The notes: generated from the letters alone by a model not told the origin. A stretch of DNA of 22,541 nucleotides from Halieaceae bacterium (GCA_003523185.1 DPGN01000047.1:1-22541); one strand, 5' to 3'. Counted from the first letter of the stretch, positions 1 through 7,622 are shown. Program-made: numbers and translations.

Positions 1-455
1 GAGCCGTCGGCGATCCCCATCACCAACTTGCGCTCGATGACGCGCTTCATTTCAATTTTATAGGTCACCAGTTTGCTGGTAGGCAGTATCTGTCCGGTGA
101 ACTTAACTTCACCGGATCCTAGGGCACGACCTCTGCCGGGATTACCACGCCATCCTAGGAAAAAGCCAACCAGCTGCCACATGGCGTCAAGGCCCAGGCA
201 ACCAGGCATCACGGGGTCGCCCGGGAAGTGGCAATCGAAGAACCACAAGTCCTTGTGGATATCGAGTTCGGCCAAAATGAGACCTTTGCCCGCCTTACCG
301 CCATCGCTATTGATCTCGGTGATGCGATCGAGCATCAGCATGTTGTCAATGGGTAGCTTGGCGTTACCGGGGCCGAATAAATCGCCCATGCCGCAGGCGA
401 CTAACTCATCTTTGGCGTAGGAACTCTTGGGGGTAAATACAAATTCTTCACTCAT
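1..455 (-). CDS. fabA: 3-hydroxydecanoyl-ACP dehydratase/isomerase FabA (partial, C-terminus missing)
   Basis: Dehydrates 3-hydroxyacyl-ACP and isomerises trans-2- to cis-3-decenoyl-ACP, the branch point of anaerobic-type unsaturated fatty acid synthesis in the cytoplasm. The minus-strand reading begins MSEEFVFTPKSSYAKDEL and gives 151 codons before the window edge. E. coli FabA has about 171, so some 20 residues are missing. The hot-dog active-site stretch DCHFPGDPVMPGCLGLD is intact. His76 and Asp90 lie 14 residues apart, the same spacing as catalytic His70/Asp84 of E. coli FabA. The start is ATG at 453-455 with a weak AAGG about 12 bases upstream. It is divergent from manC. The usual partner fabB would lie off the left edge if present. 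Confidence 0.96.
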   Translation of the reverse strand, partial: MSEEFVFTPKSSYAKDELVACGMGDLFGPGNAKLPIDNMLMLDRITEINSDGGKAGKGLILAELDIHKDLWFFDCHFPGDPVMPGCLGLDAMWQLVGFFLGWRGNPGRGRALGSGEVKFTGQILPTSKLVTYKIEMKRVIERKLVMGIADG

Positions 456-585
456 CCGCGTAGATTACCTTGGAGCGATCTGAGTTGCACTTGGTTTCCT
501 TGATGCAAGTGGAGGATGTCACAATTGAAGTCTCCTGCGGCGACGGTACTAGTTAAGACCCGCGCTGTAACATTTCGTCACAAAA

Positions 586-614
586 TTGTAATACGCTGGT
601 AGTGAAAGCAATAG
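586..614 (+). promoter_or_regulatory. Candidate sigma70 promoter of the manC operon
   Basis: TTGTAA (586-591) and CAATAG (609-614) are separated by 17 bases in the fabA-manC divergent gap. The -35 matches four of six consensus bases and the -10 is weak. The inferred transcript start near 621 would put the 623-664 inverted repeat in the leader. Assigned by eye only. Confidence 0.3.
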
Positions 615-622
615 AGCATTAA

Positions 623-664
623 AGCTCGGCGCTGAGGTCCTTTAAGGTCAAAGCTCAGCGAGCT
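623..664 (+). promoter_or_regulatory. Leader hairpin in front of manC
   Basis: AGCTCGGCGCTGAG (623-636) can pair with CTCAGCGAGCT (654-664) if three bases bulge out of the left arm. The loop is 17 bases. The right arm ends just before the ribosome-binding stretch GGGA (667-670) of manC, so folding could affect access to it. There is no T run, so it is not a classical terminator. Pairing is directly visible; any regulatory role is inference. Confidence 0.4.
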
Positions 665-676
665 CTGGGAATGTAA

Positions 677-2086
677 ATGGCAACAATAACTCCCGTCCTT
701 CTATGTGGCGGTGTCGGAAGCCGGCTATGGCCGGTGTCACGTCAGGGAAGACCGAAGCAATACCTCAATTTGATCGGTGAAACCTCTATGCTGCAGCAAA
801 CGCTTACACGCATTGAGTCAGTGGCGCAAACCTCGCCCATCGTTGTCTGCAACGAAGAGCACCGATTTCTGGTAGCGGAGCAGGTGCGGCAATTGGGTTT
901 AACCTCTCCGACGATCATTCTAGAACCCGAAGGCAGAAATACGGCGCCTGCCATCGCACTCGCAGCGTTTGCAGCGTCGGCATTAGATCCTGAGTCCAAC
1001 CTTTTGGTGCTGCCAGCGGATCATTACGTCGGTAAGCCCTCAGCCCTTATCGACGCCATTGAAAAAGCCGGATCCGCCTCGAGCCAAGGCAAGTTGGTTA
1101 CCTTTGGACTTGTGCCCTCGCGCCCCGAGACTGGCTATGGTTACATCAAACGGGGTGAAGCGCTCGCGGCTGATGTTTTTGTCCTCGAGCAGTTTGTTGA
1201 AAAGCCCGATCAGCCGACAGCAGAGGGTTACATCGCTTCGGGAGATTACGTTTGGAATAGCGGCATGTTCATGTTCACGGCGGCACAATTTTTGGCGTCG
1301 CTCGCTGAATTTCAGCCGGAGATGGCCCAAGTCTGTGAGCGAGCCATGGAGCGAGCCGAGTGCGATATGGACTTTATTCGCCCCGATGCTGAAGTCTTTG
1401 CAACCTGCCCATCGGACAGTATTGATTATGCGGTGATGGAGCTCACGCCCGAGGGTGCTGTTGTGTCGCTCGATTGCGATTGGAGCGATATTGGGGCTTG
1501 GTCTGCGCTGTGGGAAGCTGGTGATAAAGATTTCGCGGGTAACGTCACCCAGGGCGATGTGGTGCTCAACAAGACCCAGAACAGTTACGTAAGGAGTCAG
1601 TCACGGTTAGTGACTACAACGGGCGTCAGCGACTTAGTGGTGGTTGAAACGGCGGATGCGGTCATGGTTGCCGACCGGCACTCGGTTCAAGACGTTAAAG
1701 ACATTGTTCATTCATTAAAAAGGGCAGATCGCACTGAGGCGGATGTCCACCAGCGTGTATTTAGACCGTGGGGCTCGTATGAGTCGTTGACATCGGGTGA
1801 TGGGTTTCGGGTCAAACGCCTAATCGTTAATCCAGGGCAGCAATTGTCTCTGCAACTGCATCAGCACCGCGCGGAGCATTGGGTCGTTGTTCATGGAACC
1901 GCTAAGGTGGTCAATGGCGATAGCGAACTAATCCTTTCGGCAGACCAGTCAACCTATATTCCGCTGGGTGTTAAGCACCGGCTCAGTAACCCGGGCCCTG
2001 AGGTGCTAGAACTGATAGAGGTGCAGTCAGGGTCCTACCTGGGAGAAGACGATATTATTCGCTTTGATGACGTCTATGGGCGCTGA
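677..2086 (+). CDS. manC: Mannose-1-phosphate guanylyltransferase / mannose-6-phosphate isomerase (type II, bifunctional)
   Basis: Makes GDP-mannose from mannose-1-phosphate and GTP. The C-terminal cupin interconverts fructose-6-P and mannose-6-P. The 469 residues match the usual ManC/AlgA length. The N-terminal nucleotidyltransferase shows LLCGGVGSRLWPVSR at 8-22 with PKQ just after, PADH at 113-116 and FVEKPD at 173-178. The C-terminal isomerase has FRPWGSYESL near 362-371 and the metal-site stretch LHQHRAEHWVVV near 394-405. ATG 677 is preferred, with GGGA at 667-670. An earlier ATG at 671 is followed at once by TAA. First gene of manC-galU-manB. The set supplies precursors for exopolysaccharide, LPS or related glycans, but no glycosyltransferases are in the window to say which. 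Confidence 0.96.
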   Translation: MATITPVLLCGGVGSRLWPVSRQGRPKQYLNLIGETSMLQQTLTRIESVAQTSPIVVCNEEHRFLVAEQVRQLGLTSPTIILEPEGRNTAPAIALAAFAASALDPESNLLVLPADHYVGKPSALIDAIEKAGSASSQGKLVTFGLVPSRPETGYGYIKRGEALAADVFVLEQFVEKPDQPTAEGYIASGDYVWNSGMFMFTAAQFLASLAEFQPEMAQVCERAMERAECDMDFIRPDAEVFATCPSDSIDYAVMELTPEGAVVSLDCDWSDIGAWSALWEAGDKDFAGNVTQGDVVLNKTQNSYVRSQSRLVTTTGVSDLVVVETADAVMVADRHSVQDVKDIVHSLKRADRTEADVHQRVFRPWGSYESLTSGDGFRVKRLIVNPGQQLSLQLHQHRAEHWVVVHGTAKVVNGDSELILSADQSTYIPLGVKHRLSNPGPEVLELIEVQSGSYLGEDDIIRFDDVYGR

Positions 2087-2119
2087 TCATTGCTCAATTA
2101 ACAGAGTTTGGAGGTCAAC

Positions 2120-2941
2120 ATGATTCAAAAATGCTTATTCCCGGTCGCCGGTTACGGAACCCGGTTTTTACCAGCGACTAAGAGCACACCGAAAGAGATG
2201 CTCCCCGTCGTTAATAAGCCACTCCTGCAGTACGGGGTCGAAGAGGCGCTAGAGGCTGGCATGTCCAACTGCGCCTTCGTGACAGGGCGGGGTAAGCGCG
2301 CCATTGCAGATCATTTTGATATCTCCTACGAGCTGGAGCACCAGATTTCTGGCACTTCAAAAGAGAAGTACCTTGAGGGGATTCGCAGTGTCATTGAGAA
2401 CGGTATTTTCACCATGGTGCGCCAGCGCGAGATGAAGGGTTTGGGGCATGCGATTTTGACCGGTGAGCCACTGATTGGAGACCAGGCTTTCGGTGTACTT
2501 CTCGCGGATGATATGTGTATCAATCAGGATGGTGCTGGCGTACTTTCACAGATGTCAGAGCTGTACAACCAATTTCGTTGCTCCATTGTTGCGGTGATGG
2601 AAGTGCCTGAGGATGAAATCAGTGCTTACGGTGTTATTTCAGGTGAGGCAATGGGCGATCGACTCTACAAAGTCGATAAGATGGTCGAAAAACCCGCTCC
2701 AGAGGACGCGCCCAGCAACCTGGCAGTGATTGGCCGCTATATACTGACGCCCGATATTTTCGACATTATTCGCGAGACGCCTCCGGGTCGTAATGGCGAG
2801 GTCCAAATCACCGATGCGCTTCAGACACAGGCCAACAAGGGCTGTGTATTAGCCTATAAGTTCGACGGCCTGCGCTTTGACTGCGGTAGTGTTCCGGGCT
2901 TTGTCGAAGCGACGAATTTCGTCTACGAAAATTTATATTAA
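2120..2941 (+). CDS. galU: UTP-glucose-1-phosphate uridylyltransferase GalU
   Basis: Converts UTP and glucose-1-phosphate to UDP-glucose, the donor for polysaccharide, LPS core and osmolyte synthesis. The 273-residue protein starts MIQKCLFPVAGYGTRF and continues with the nucleotide-binding lysine region TKSTPKEMLPVV. Further on it has VEKPAPEDAPSNLAVIGRY, typical of bacterial GalU. The frame is open from a TTG at 2108, but ATG 2120 is chosen because GGAGG (2110-2114) sits at normal distance before it and the family begins here. It lies 33 bases after manC and 21 before manB on the same strand, with no terminator between, so it is very likely co-transcribed. Confidence 0.96.
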   Translation: MIQKCLFPVAGYGTRFLPATKSTPKEMLPVVNKPLLQYGVEEALEAGMSNCAFVTGRGKRAIADHFDISYELEHQISGTSKEKYLEGIRSVIENGIFTMVRQREMKGLGHAILTGEPLIGDQAFGVLLADDMCINQDGAGVLSQMSELYNQFRCSIVAVMEVPEDEISAYGVISGEAMGDRLYKVDKMVEKPAPEDAPSNLAVIGRYILTPDIFDIIRETPPGRNGEVQITDALQTQANKGCVLAYKFDGLRFDCGSVPGFVEATNFVYENLY

Positions 2942-2962
2942 GCCGACTGTCAGGAGTTTCCC

Positions 2963-4318
2963 ATGTCCGAGCCCATTCGCTGTTTTAAGTCTTATGACGT
3001 CCGCGGACGTATTCCTGATGAGCTCAATGAGGATATTGCTAAACGCATAGGGCAGGGCTACGCCGAAGTCATCCAGCCGGGAACGGTCGTCGTGGGGCAC
3101 GATATTCGTCTCACCTCCGAGTCGATAAAGGCTGCTTTAATCGACGGGTTGAGAGAGCAGGGTGTCGACGTCTTTGATATCGGCCAGTGTGGTACCGAGG
3201 AGATCTATTTCGCCACGTCGCACCTCAAGGTTGGTGGTGGAATCTGCGTGACAGCGAGCCACAACCCGAAAGACTACAATGGCATGAAGTTCGTGCGCGC
3301 CGAGTCAAAGCCTATTTCGGGCGATTCGGGGTTGAAAGAGATCCAGGGTAAGGCGGAAGCTAACGATTTCACTCCTGCGGGAGCCCGCGGTCGGTATGAG
3401 GCGGTCGATACCAGTGAGGCGTATATCCAGCACCTGTTGAGCTACGTTGATCTTGACTCGCTAAAGTCGCTTAAAATTGTCTGCACGGCGGGCAATGGCG
3501 GTGCGGGCAGGGTGGTCGATTTTCTGGAACCCCACCTGCCGTTTGAGTTCATCAAGCTCCACCATGAGGCCGATGGCAACTTTCCAAACGGGGTTCCGAA
3601 TCCCATGTTGGAGGAGAATCGCATCGCCTCAGCCGAGCTGGTCCGCGAGACAGGAGCGGATATGGGTATTGCCTGGGATGGCGATTTTGATCGCTGCTTT
3701 TTCTACGATCACGAGGGCAACTTCATTGAAGGCTATTACGTGGTTGGGCTTCTGGCCGCAGCCTTTCTCGATAAGGCTAGCGATCAGATTGTCGTGCACG
3801 ACCCGCGCCTGACCTGGAATACGATTGATGTGGCCAAGGCCGCCGGCGGCAGCGCGGAGCAAAGCAAAACCGGCCACGCCTTTATCAAGGAAACCATGCG
3901 ACGTGTTGATGCGGTCTACGGTGGCGAGATGAGTGCGCACCACTACTTCCGCGACTTTGCCTACTGCGATAGCGGCATGATTCCGTGGCTATTGGTCGCT
4001 GAGATCATGTCCACCACGGGTAAGACGTTGGCATCTCTGGTGGAGGAGCGCACCAAGGCATTCCCCTGTTCAGGTGAGATCAATCGAACCGTATCCGATG
4101 CACAGGCCCTGATCGCCAAGGTCGAAGCGTTGTATGCAGAGGGTGCGAACACCATCGAGCACATGGACGGTTTGAGTCTGAGTTACGACGACTGGCGTTT
4201 TAATCTGCGCATGTCCAATACCGAGCCTGTGGTTCGACTCAATGTGGAGAGCCGAGCGGACGAAGCGCTGATGGCTGCGAAAACGCAGGAGTTGCTAGCG
4301 ATCATCGACGCTGCCTAG
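2963..4318 (+). CDS. manB: Phosphomannomutase / phosphoglucomutase (ManB/CpsG type)
   Basis: Interconverts hexose-6- and hexose-1-phosphates, feeding mannose-1-P to ManC. If bifunctional, it also feeds glucose-1-P to GalU. The 451-residue length is standard for the alpha-D-phosphohexomutase family. All four functional loops are visible: active-site serine in TASHNP (Ser99), metal loop DGDFDR (239-244), sugar loop GEMSAHHYF (321-329) and phosphate loop RMSNTEP (416-422). The start CFKSYDVRGRIPDELNEDIA resembles E. coli CpsG/ManB more than glucose-specific Pgm. AGGAG lies just before ATG 2963. Last gene of the sugar-nucleotide operon. Whether it prefers mannose or glucose phosphates cannot be read from sequence. 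Confidence 0.94.
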   Translation: MSEPIRCFKSYDVRGRIPDELNEDIAKRIGQGYAEVIQPGTVVVGHDIRLTSESIKAALIDGLREQGVDVFDIGQCGTEEIYFATSHLKVGGGICVTASHNPKDYNGMKFVRAESKPISGDSGLKEIQGKAEANDFTPAGARGRYEAVDTSEAYIQHLLSYVDLDSLKSLKIVCTAGNGGAGRVVDFLEPHLPFEFIKLHHEADGNFPNGVPNPMLEENRIASAELVRETGADMGIAWDGDFDRCFFYDHEGNFIEGYYVVGLLAAAFLDKASDQIVVHDPRLTWNTIDVAKAAGGSAEQSKTGHAFIKETMRRVDAVYGGEMSAHHYFRDFAYCDSGMIPWLLVAEIMSTTGKTLASLVEERTKAFPCSGEINRTVSDAQALIAKVEALYAEGANTIEHMDGLSLSYDDWRFNLRMSNTEPVVRLNVESRADEALMAAKTQELLAIIDAA

Positions 4319-4373
4319 CGACGCTCGAAAAACAGTATTTGTTGAACAAGCGCCCGTGTGGCTCCGGATTGGT

Positions 4374-4402
4374 TTGACGTCTTCATCCGGCCCCCCTAGC
4401 CT
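4374..4402 (+). promoter_or_regulatory. Candidate sigma70 promoter of the aldo/keto reductase gene
   Basis: TTGACG (4374-4379), a 17-base spacer ending in six C, then TAGCCT (4397-4402). The -35 is good and the -10 mediocre. It lies in the 132-base gap after manB, which shows no clear hairpin terminator. Confidence 0.4.
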
Positions 4403-4450
4403 GACAGCGACACATGCGAGTCAGCATGTTATTGCGGAGGATCGTCAGTC

Positions 4451-5419
4451 ATGGAAATGAGGCCATTTAAACCCTTTGGATCGGTCAGCGCGCTCACCTT
4501 GGGCGGCGGCGGTCTAGGGCAGGTCTGGGGCGCCACCACACGCGATGAAGCGGTGGCTACGGCGAGGCTAGCTTTGGACTCGGGAATCACACACTTTGAT
4601 ATGGCGCCCATGTATGGTCGCGGCGAGGCCGAGTCTGTGATTGGTGAGGCGTTTAAAGGAACGAATAAGTCGAACCTGAGATTTACCACCAAGTACCGAC
4701 TGGGTCATGTCGCCCCAGAGCAGACCTACGACAAGCTCAACGCCTCCCTCACACGCTCGCTTCAGACCATGGGCATTGAACGGGCAGACTTGTTCTTTCT
4801 TCACTCACAGTTAATCGAAGATGGCCATGTGCTAGCCCAGTACGATGAAGTCCGCGACCGTCTGGCGACCCCACTGACTTACCTATACGAGTCGGTGATC
4901 CCAGCCTTTGAACGCTTGCAGGCAGAAGGGAAGATTGGCGGTTGGGGGTTTGCACTGGGTCAGCAGTCTGCACTGGAATGCGTCATCGCTTCAGATACAC
5001 CCCCTACGGCAGTGCAGTGCGCAGTCAATCCGCTTAATTCTGTGGGCAGCATCGCGTATGTCACCGAGTCATTCGATTGCCGCAGCGTGCTTGATGCCTG
5101 CCGGGCGAATGGTGTGCCTGCGCTGGCTATTCGGGCAGTGCAGGCGGGTGCGCTGACGTCGAAGATGGATCGTGAATTGCCCGCGGATGACGCGGATCAG
5201 TTAGATTTCGATCGCGCTCAGGGGTTTCGTCAACTGGCGGCTGAGTGGGGCCAGACCCCTGCAAGACTTGCGCATCGGTATGCACTGTCTATCCCCGATC
5301 TTGGCTCGGTCATTCTGGGCGTGAAAAACCGGGATGAACTGCAGGAGTGTTTGCAGGCAGAGCGTGACCCACGACTGACCTTTGCGGAAATTGCATTGGT
5401 TGAGGCTGCCTGTCGCTAA
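4451..5419 (+). CDS. Aldo/keto reductase family oxidoreductase, substrate unknown
   Basis: NAD(P)H-linked oxidoreductase of the aldo/keto reductase fold, 322 residues, the usual length. The catalytic tetrad can be placed by motif: Asp50 and Tyr55 in HFDMAPMYG, Lys81 in RFTTKY, His118 in LFFLHSQ. The glycine-rich start LTLGGGGLGQVWG and the following GRGEAESVIGEAF resemble D-threo-aldose/L-fucose dehydrogenase-like members, which points to a sugar or other small aldehyde. The exact substrate cannot be assigned. GGAGG (4436-4440) precedes ATG 4451 by 10 bases, slightly long. A second in-frame ATG lies at 4457. It sits between the sugar-nucleotide operon and the thiolase and seems to be its own transcription unit. 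No signal peptide is seen, so it is cytoplasmic. Confidence 0.87.
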   Translation: MEMRPFKPFGSVSALTLGGGGLGQVWGATTRDEAVATARLALDSGITHFDMAPMYGRGEAESVIGEAFKGTNKSNLRFTTKYRLGHVAPEQTYDKLNASLTRSLQTMGIERADLFFLHSQLIEDGHVLAQYDEVRDRLATPLTYLYESVIPAFERLQAEGKIGGWGFALGQQSALECVIASDTPPTAVQCAVNPLNSVGSIAYVTESFDCRSVLDACRANGVPALAIRAVQAGALTSKMDRELPADDADQLDFDRAQGFRQLAAEWGQTPARLAHRYALSIPDLGSVILGVKNRDELQECLQAERDPRLTFAEIALVEAACR

Positions 5420-5449
5420 TTTCCGTCAGATCACAGGCTTGAAGTCTCT

Positions 5450-5467
5450 ATTAGCCGAATTAGCCGA
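5450..5467. repeat. Perfect 9-bp tandem duplication
   Basis: ATTAGCCGA occurs twice in direct succession (5450-5458 and 5459-5467) in the gap between the aldo/keto reductase and thiolase genes. It is short and no function is evident. Confidence 0.6.
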
Positions 5468-5491
5468 GCCTCGCCCTGGGGCCTGTCAGTC

Positions 5492-5520
5492 TTGACCCTG
5501 CCATAAAGGCAACGTAGCGT
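5492..5520 (+). promoter_or_regulatory. Weak candidate sigma70 promoter of the thiolase gene
   Basis: TTGACC (5492-5497), 17-base spacer, TAGCGT (5515-5520). The -35 is good and the -10 poor. It lies about 80 bases before the thiolase ATG. Alternatives nearer the gene could not be distinguished by eye. Confidence 0.28.
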
Positions 5521-5560
5521 AACGCGGCACAGTTGATCAGTAAGGTCATAACAATAGACA

Positions 5561-5576
5561 GAGCCCAAAAGGGCTC
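5561..5576 (+). promoter_or_regulatory. Small perfect hairpin in the thiolase leader
   Basis: GAGCCC, loop AAAA, GGGCTC: six perfect base pairs with a four-base loop. It ends 26 bases before the thiolase ATG and upstream of the AGGAG ribosome-binding site. No T run follows, so it is probably not a terminator. It may stabilise the 5' end of the transcript. Confidence 0.45.
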
Positions 5577-5602
5577 AAACACTCACTCTCAGGAGAAGCA
5601 TT

Positions 5603-6844
5603 ATGGGTAACGCATACATTGTCGATGCATGCCGAACACCGCGAGGCATTGGAAAGGTAGGTAAGGGTGCGCTGGCACACCTACACCCCTCGTACCTTGG
5701 TTCAACCGTCCTTAGCGCAATGGCTGAGCGAAATAATCTCAACACCTCCGAGGTCGATGACATTATCTGGGGCACCTCCTCGCAAAGCGGGAAGCAGGGC
5801 GGTGATCTCGGTCGTATGGCGGCACTCAATGCCGGCTATGACGTGCGTTCCTCGGGCGTAACACTCGACCGATTCTGCGGCTCTGGTATCACGACCGTTA
5901 ACCTGGCGGCGGCCCAGATCATGTCGGGTATGGAAGACCTGGTAATTGCTGGCGGTACCGAGATGATGAGTTACCACTCTCAAATCGGCGATCCAAGTAA
6001 GCCGCCCATGATTGATTCGGGCAACTTGCAGCTTCGTGAAATGCACCCACAGTCACAGCAGGGCGTTTGCGCCGATGCGATTGCAACCCTCGAAGGTATC
6101 GATCGTGATGCGGTGGATAACCTTGCGCTGGTCAGCCAGGCTCGCGCAGCGCGCGCGATCGCGGAAGGACGCTTTGATAAATCGTTGATTACGGTCAAGA
6201 ATCCGGATGGGTCTGTCGCGCTCGATTACGAGGAGTTCCCACGTCCCGAAACGACTAAAGAAGGATTGGCGGACCTCAAGACGGTATTCAGCATGGTCCG
6301 TGATGTGCCCGTTGATGAAGACGGCACAACCTACGGCGGTTTGATTCAGCGCCGGTATCCTGAAATCACCGAGTTCAACCACATTCACCACGCGGGTAAC
6401 TCTTCGGGTGTCGTGGACGGTGCAGCGGCACTCTTGCTCGCGTCTGAGTCCTACATGGAAAGAACCGGCATGACGCCGCGTGCGCGCATTGTTGCGACAG
6501 CGAACATGGGGGATTGTCCAACACTCATGTTGAATGCGCCCGTGCCCGCAGCGGAGAAGGTGCTCGCGAAAGCCGGATTGACCAAAGACGACATCGACGT
6601 ATGGGAGATCAACGAGGCGTTTTCTGTCGTAGCAGAGCGTTTCATTCGTCGACTCGATCTTGATCGTGAGAAGGTGAACATCAACGGTGGTGCTATGGCC
6701 CTGGGTCACCCCATTGGTGCCACAGGCTCCATTCTAGTCGGTACTGCGCTCGATGAATTAGAGCGTCAGCATGGCCGCTATGCCCTGATCACTATGTGTG
6801 CCGCCGGTGGCATGGCGCCCGCGATCATCATTGAACGCGTCTGA
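5603..6844 (+). CDS. Acetyl-CoA acyltransferase (thiolase)
   Basis: Thiolase-fold enzyme that cleaves 3-ketoacyl-CoA or condenses acetyl-CoA; 413 residues. The nucleophile Cys92 lies in LDRFCGSGITTVN. NEAF is at 337-340, His369 in GGAMALGHPIGATGS, and the second catalytic cysteine, Cys399, in ITMCAAGGMAPA. The last motif differs slightly from the common LCIGGGMG form but keeps the cysteine. The N-terminus AYIVDACRTPRGIGKVGKGA is typical of the FadA/AtoB superfamily. Degradative and biosynthetic types cannot be separated by eye. AGGAGA precedes ATG 5603. It is monocistronic, with its own leader and a strong terminator at 6861-6886. No FadB partner lies beside it, which makes a classical fadBA operon unlikely here. 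Confidence 0.94.
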   Translation: MGNAYIVDACRTPRGIGKVGKGALAHLHPSYLGSTVLSAMAERNNLNTSEVDDIIWGTSSQSGKQGGDLGRMAALNAGYDVRSSGVTLDRFCGSGITTVNLAAAQIMSGMEDLVIAGGTEMMSYHSQIGDPSKPPMIDSGNLQLREMHPQSQQGVCADAIATLEGIDRDAVDNLALVSQARAARAIAEGRFDKSLITVKNPDGSVALDYEEFPRPETTKEGLADLKTVFSMVRDVPVDEDGTTYGGLIQRRYPEITEFNHIHHAGNSSGVVDGAAALLLASESYMERTGMTPRARIVATANMGDCPTLMLNAPVPAAEKVLAKAGLTKDDIDVWEINEAFSVVAERFIRRLDLDREKVNINGGAMALGHPIGATGSILVGTALDELERQHGRYALITMCAAGGMAPAIIIERV

Positions 6845-6860
6845 TCAAAAACTTAACGAG

Positions 6861-6886
6861 AAGCCCGGCCTGGCCGGGCTTTTTTT
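6861..6886 (+). terminator. Rho-independent terminator after the thiolase gene
   Basis: AAGCCCGG (6861-6868), a five-base loop and CCGGGCTT (6874-6881) make a GC-rich stem of eight pairs running into seven or eight T (to 6886). It begins 16 bases after the thiolase stop. Confidence 0.92.
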
Positions 6887-6963
6887 GCCCCCGCGAAGCG
6901 CTCCTTTATATTTATCTTCGCTCTCAACGTTTGCACGGTCCTTCTGATCACAACGTGTCACTT

Positions 6964-6992
6964 TTGACGCTCTCTGCAGTAATTTCTAGCAC
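6964..6992 (+). promoter_or_regulatory. Candidate promoter of the LuxR-type gene
   Basis: TTGACG (6964-6969), 17-base spacer, TAGCAC (6987-6992). If used, transcription would start only about 8-10 bases before the ATG, giving an almost leaderless message. That fits the absence of a convincing ribosome-binding site. The -35 overlaps a GTCA-N4-TGAC dyad (6958-6969). Confidence 0.33.
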
Positions 6993-7007
6993 ATCTACTA
7001 GTTGTCA

Positions 7008-7622
7008 ATGAACGCTCTCGAACTTAGTTTTTACTGTGAGGCAGATCTTTCCCGTACGTTGGAGACTGTATTTGTTGTGCTAAAAGCTTTAGTTCCCATA
7101 CTCGATAGAAATCGAGAAGGCTTCGCTGTTGGAATAATCGATTTACCTGCGACTGAAGAATATGCAGTCATTCAGGGCTGCCCGATTGTATTTAGTGTGG
7201 AAAAACCGGAAGCAATCGAGCGTCAGTATATGGCGTCACATTATGGTGGCTTAAATCCTTATGCTTTCAAGATTTGGGAGGAAAGAATTAACGCGTTTCG
7301 GGTCATAGCCAGGGTCGACTCGTTCTCGCTTAGCTTCGACCAGTCTGACCAGATTGCGAGGGGTGAAGACATCAAAGTTTTATCGCGACAGGAGGGAGAG
7401 GTTGTCCTACATACCTACCTTGGTTTGACGTCCGCAAAGACGGCGAACGCTATGAATCGGAGTAAATCTACTGTCCATGCTTATCGAGACAGCGTCAGGT
7501 GTAAAGTAGGGTCCAAACTTAGTGCAGTCGCTTTGGCACGCTTGGTTTATGCTCATCGTGCAGTTGAAGAAATGAACTACTTAGAACCCAGGGTTGGGGT
7601 GGGGAAACATTACAATCTTTGA
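7008..7622 (+). CDS. Orphan LuxR-type transcriptional regulator with shortened, altered autoinducer-like domain
   Basis: Likely DNA-binding transcription regulator, 204 residues from ATG 7008. The frame is also open from TTG 7002; neither start has a clear ribosome-binding site. The C-terminal LuxR-type helix-turn-helix spans about 123-182: LSRQEGEVVLHTYLGL, then TANAMNRSKSTVHAYRD, then KVGSKLSAVALARL. The N-terminal part contains IERQYMASHYGGLNPY, which lines up with the pocket region of LuxR/TraR. Of the four conserved acyl-homoserine-lactone contacts, only Tyr74 remains. The first Trp is Ile70, Asp is Asn83 and the second Trp is absent. Only about 25 residues then precede the helix-turn-helix, far fewer than in LuxR. 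No luxI is in the window. Base composition is more AT-rich than the neighbours by eye. The ligand is unknown. Confidence 0.8.
   Translation: MNALELSFYCEADLSRTLETVFVVLKALVPILDRNREGFAVGIIDLPATEEYAVIQGCPIVFSVEKPEAIERQYMASHYGGLNPYAFKIWEERINAFRVIARVDSFSLSFDQSDQIARGEDIKVLSRQEGEVVLHTYLGLTSAKTANAMNRSKSTVHAYRDSVRCKVGSKLSAVALARLVYAHRAVEEMNYLEPRVGVGKHYNL

Noticed and set aside
73..420. Plus-strand open frame opposite fabA
   Set aside because: The minus-strand reading is unmistakable FabA with its active site, so the plus frame is a shadow.
488..511. Inverted repeat CACTTG-N12-CAAGTG between fabA and manC
   Set aside because: Short arms, no match to a FabR, FadR or PsrA site that I can support, and no clear placement relative to a fabA promoter.
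6053..6709. Long open frame (218 codons) on the minus strand inside the thiolase gene
   Set aside because: It lies wholly antisense to a motif-complete thiolase, contains no recognisable domain and has the odd composition expected of a shadow frame in GC-rich coding DNA.
6887..7007. Search for a lux-box-like 20-bp palindrome before the LuxR gene
   Set aside because: No ACCTG-type dyad is visible; only the short GTCA-N4-TGAC element was found and is reported separately.
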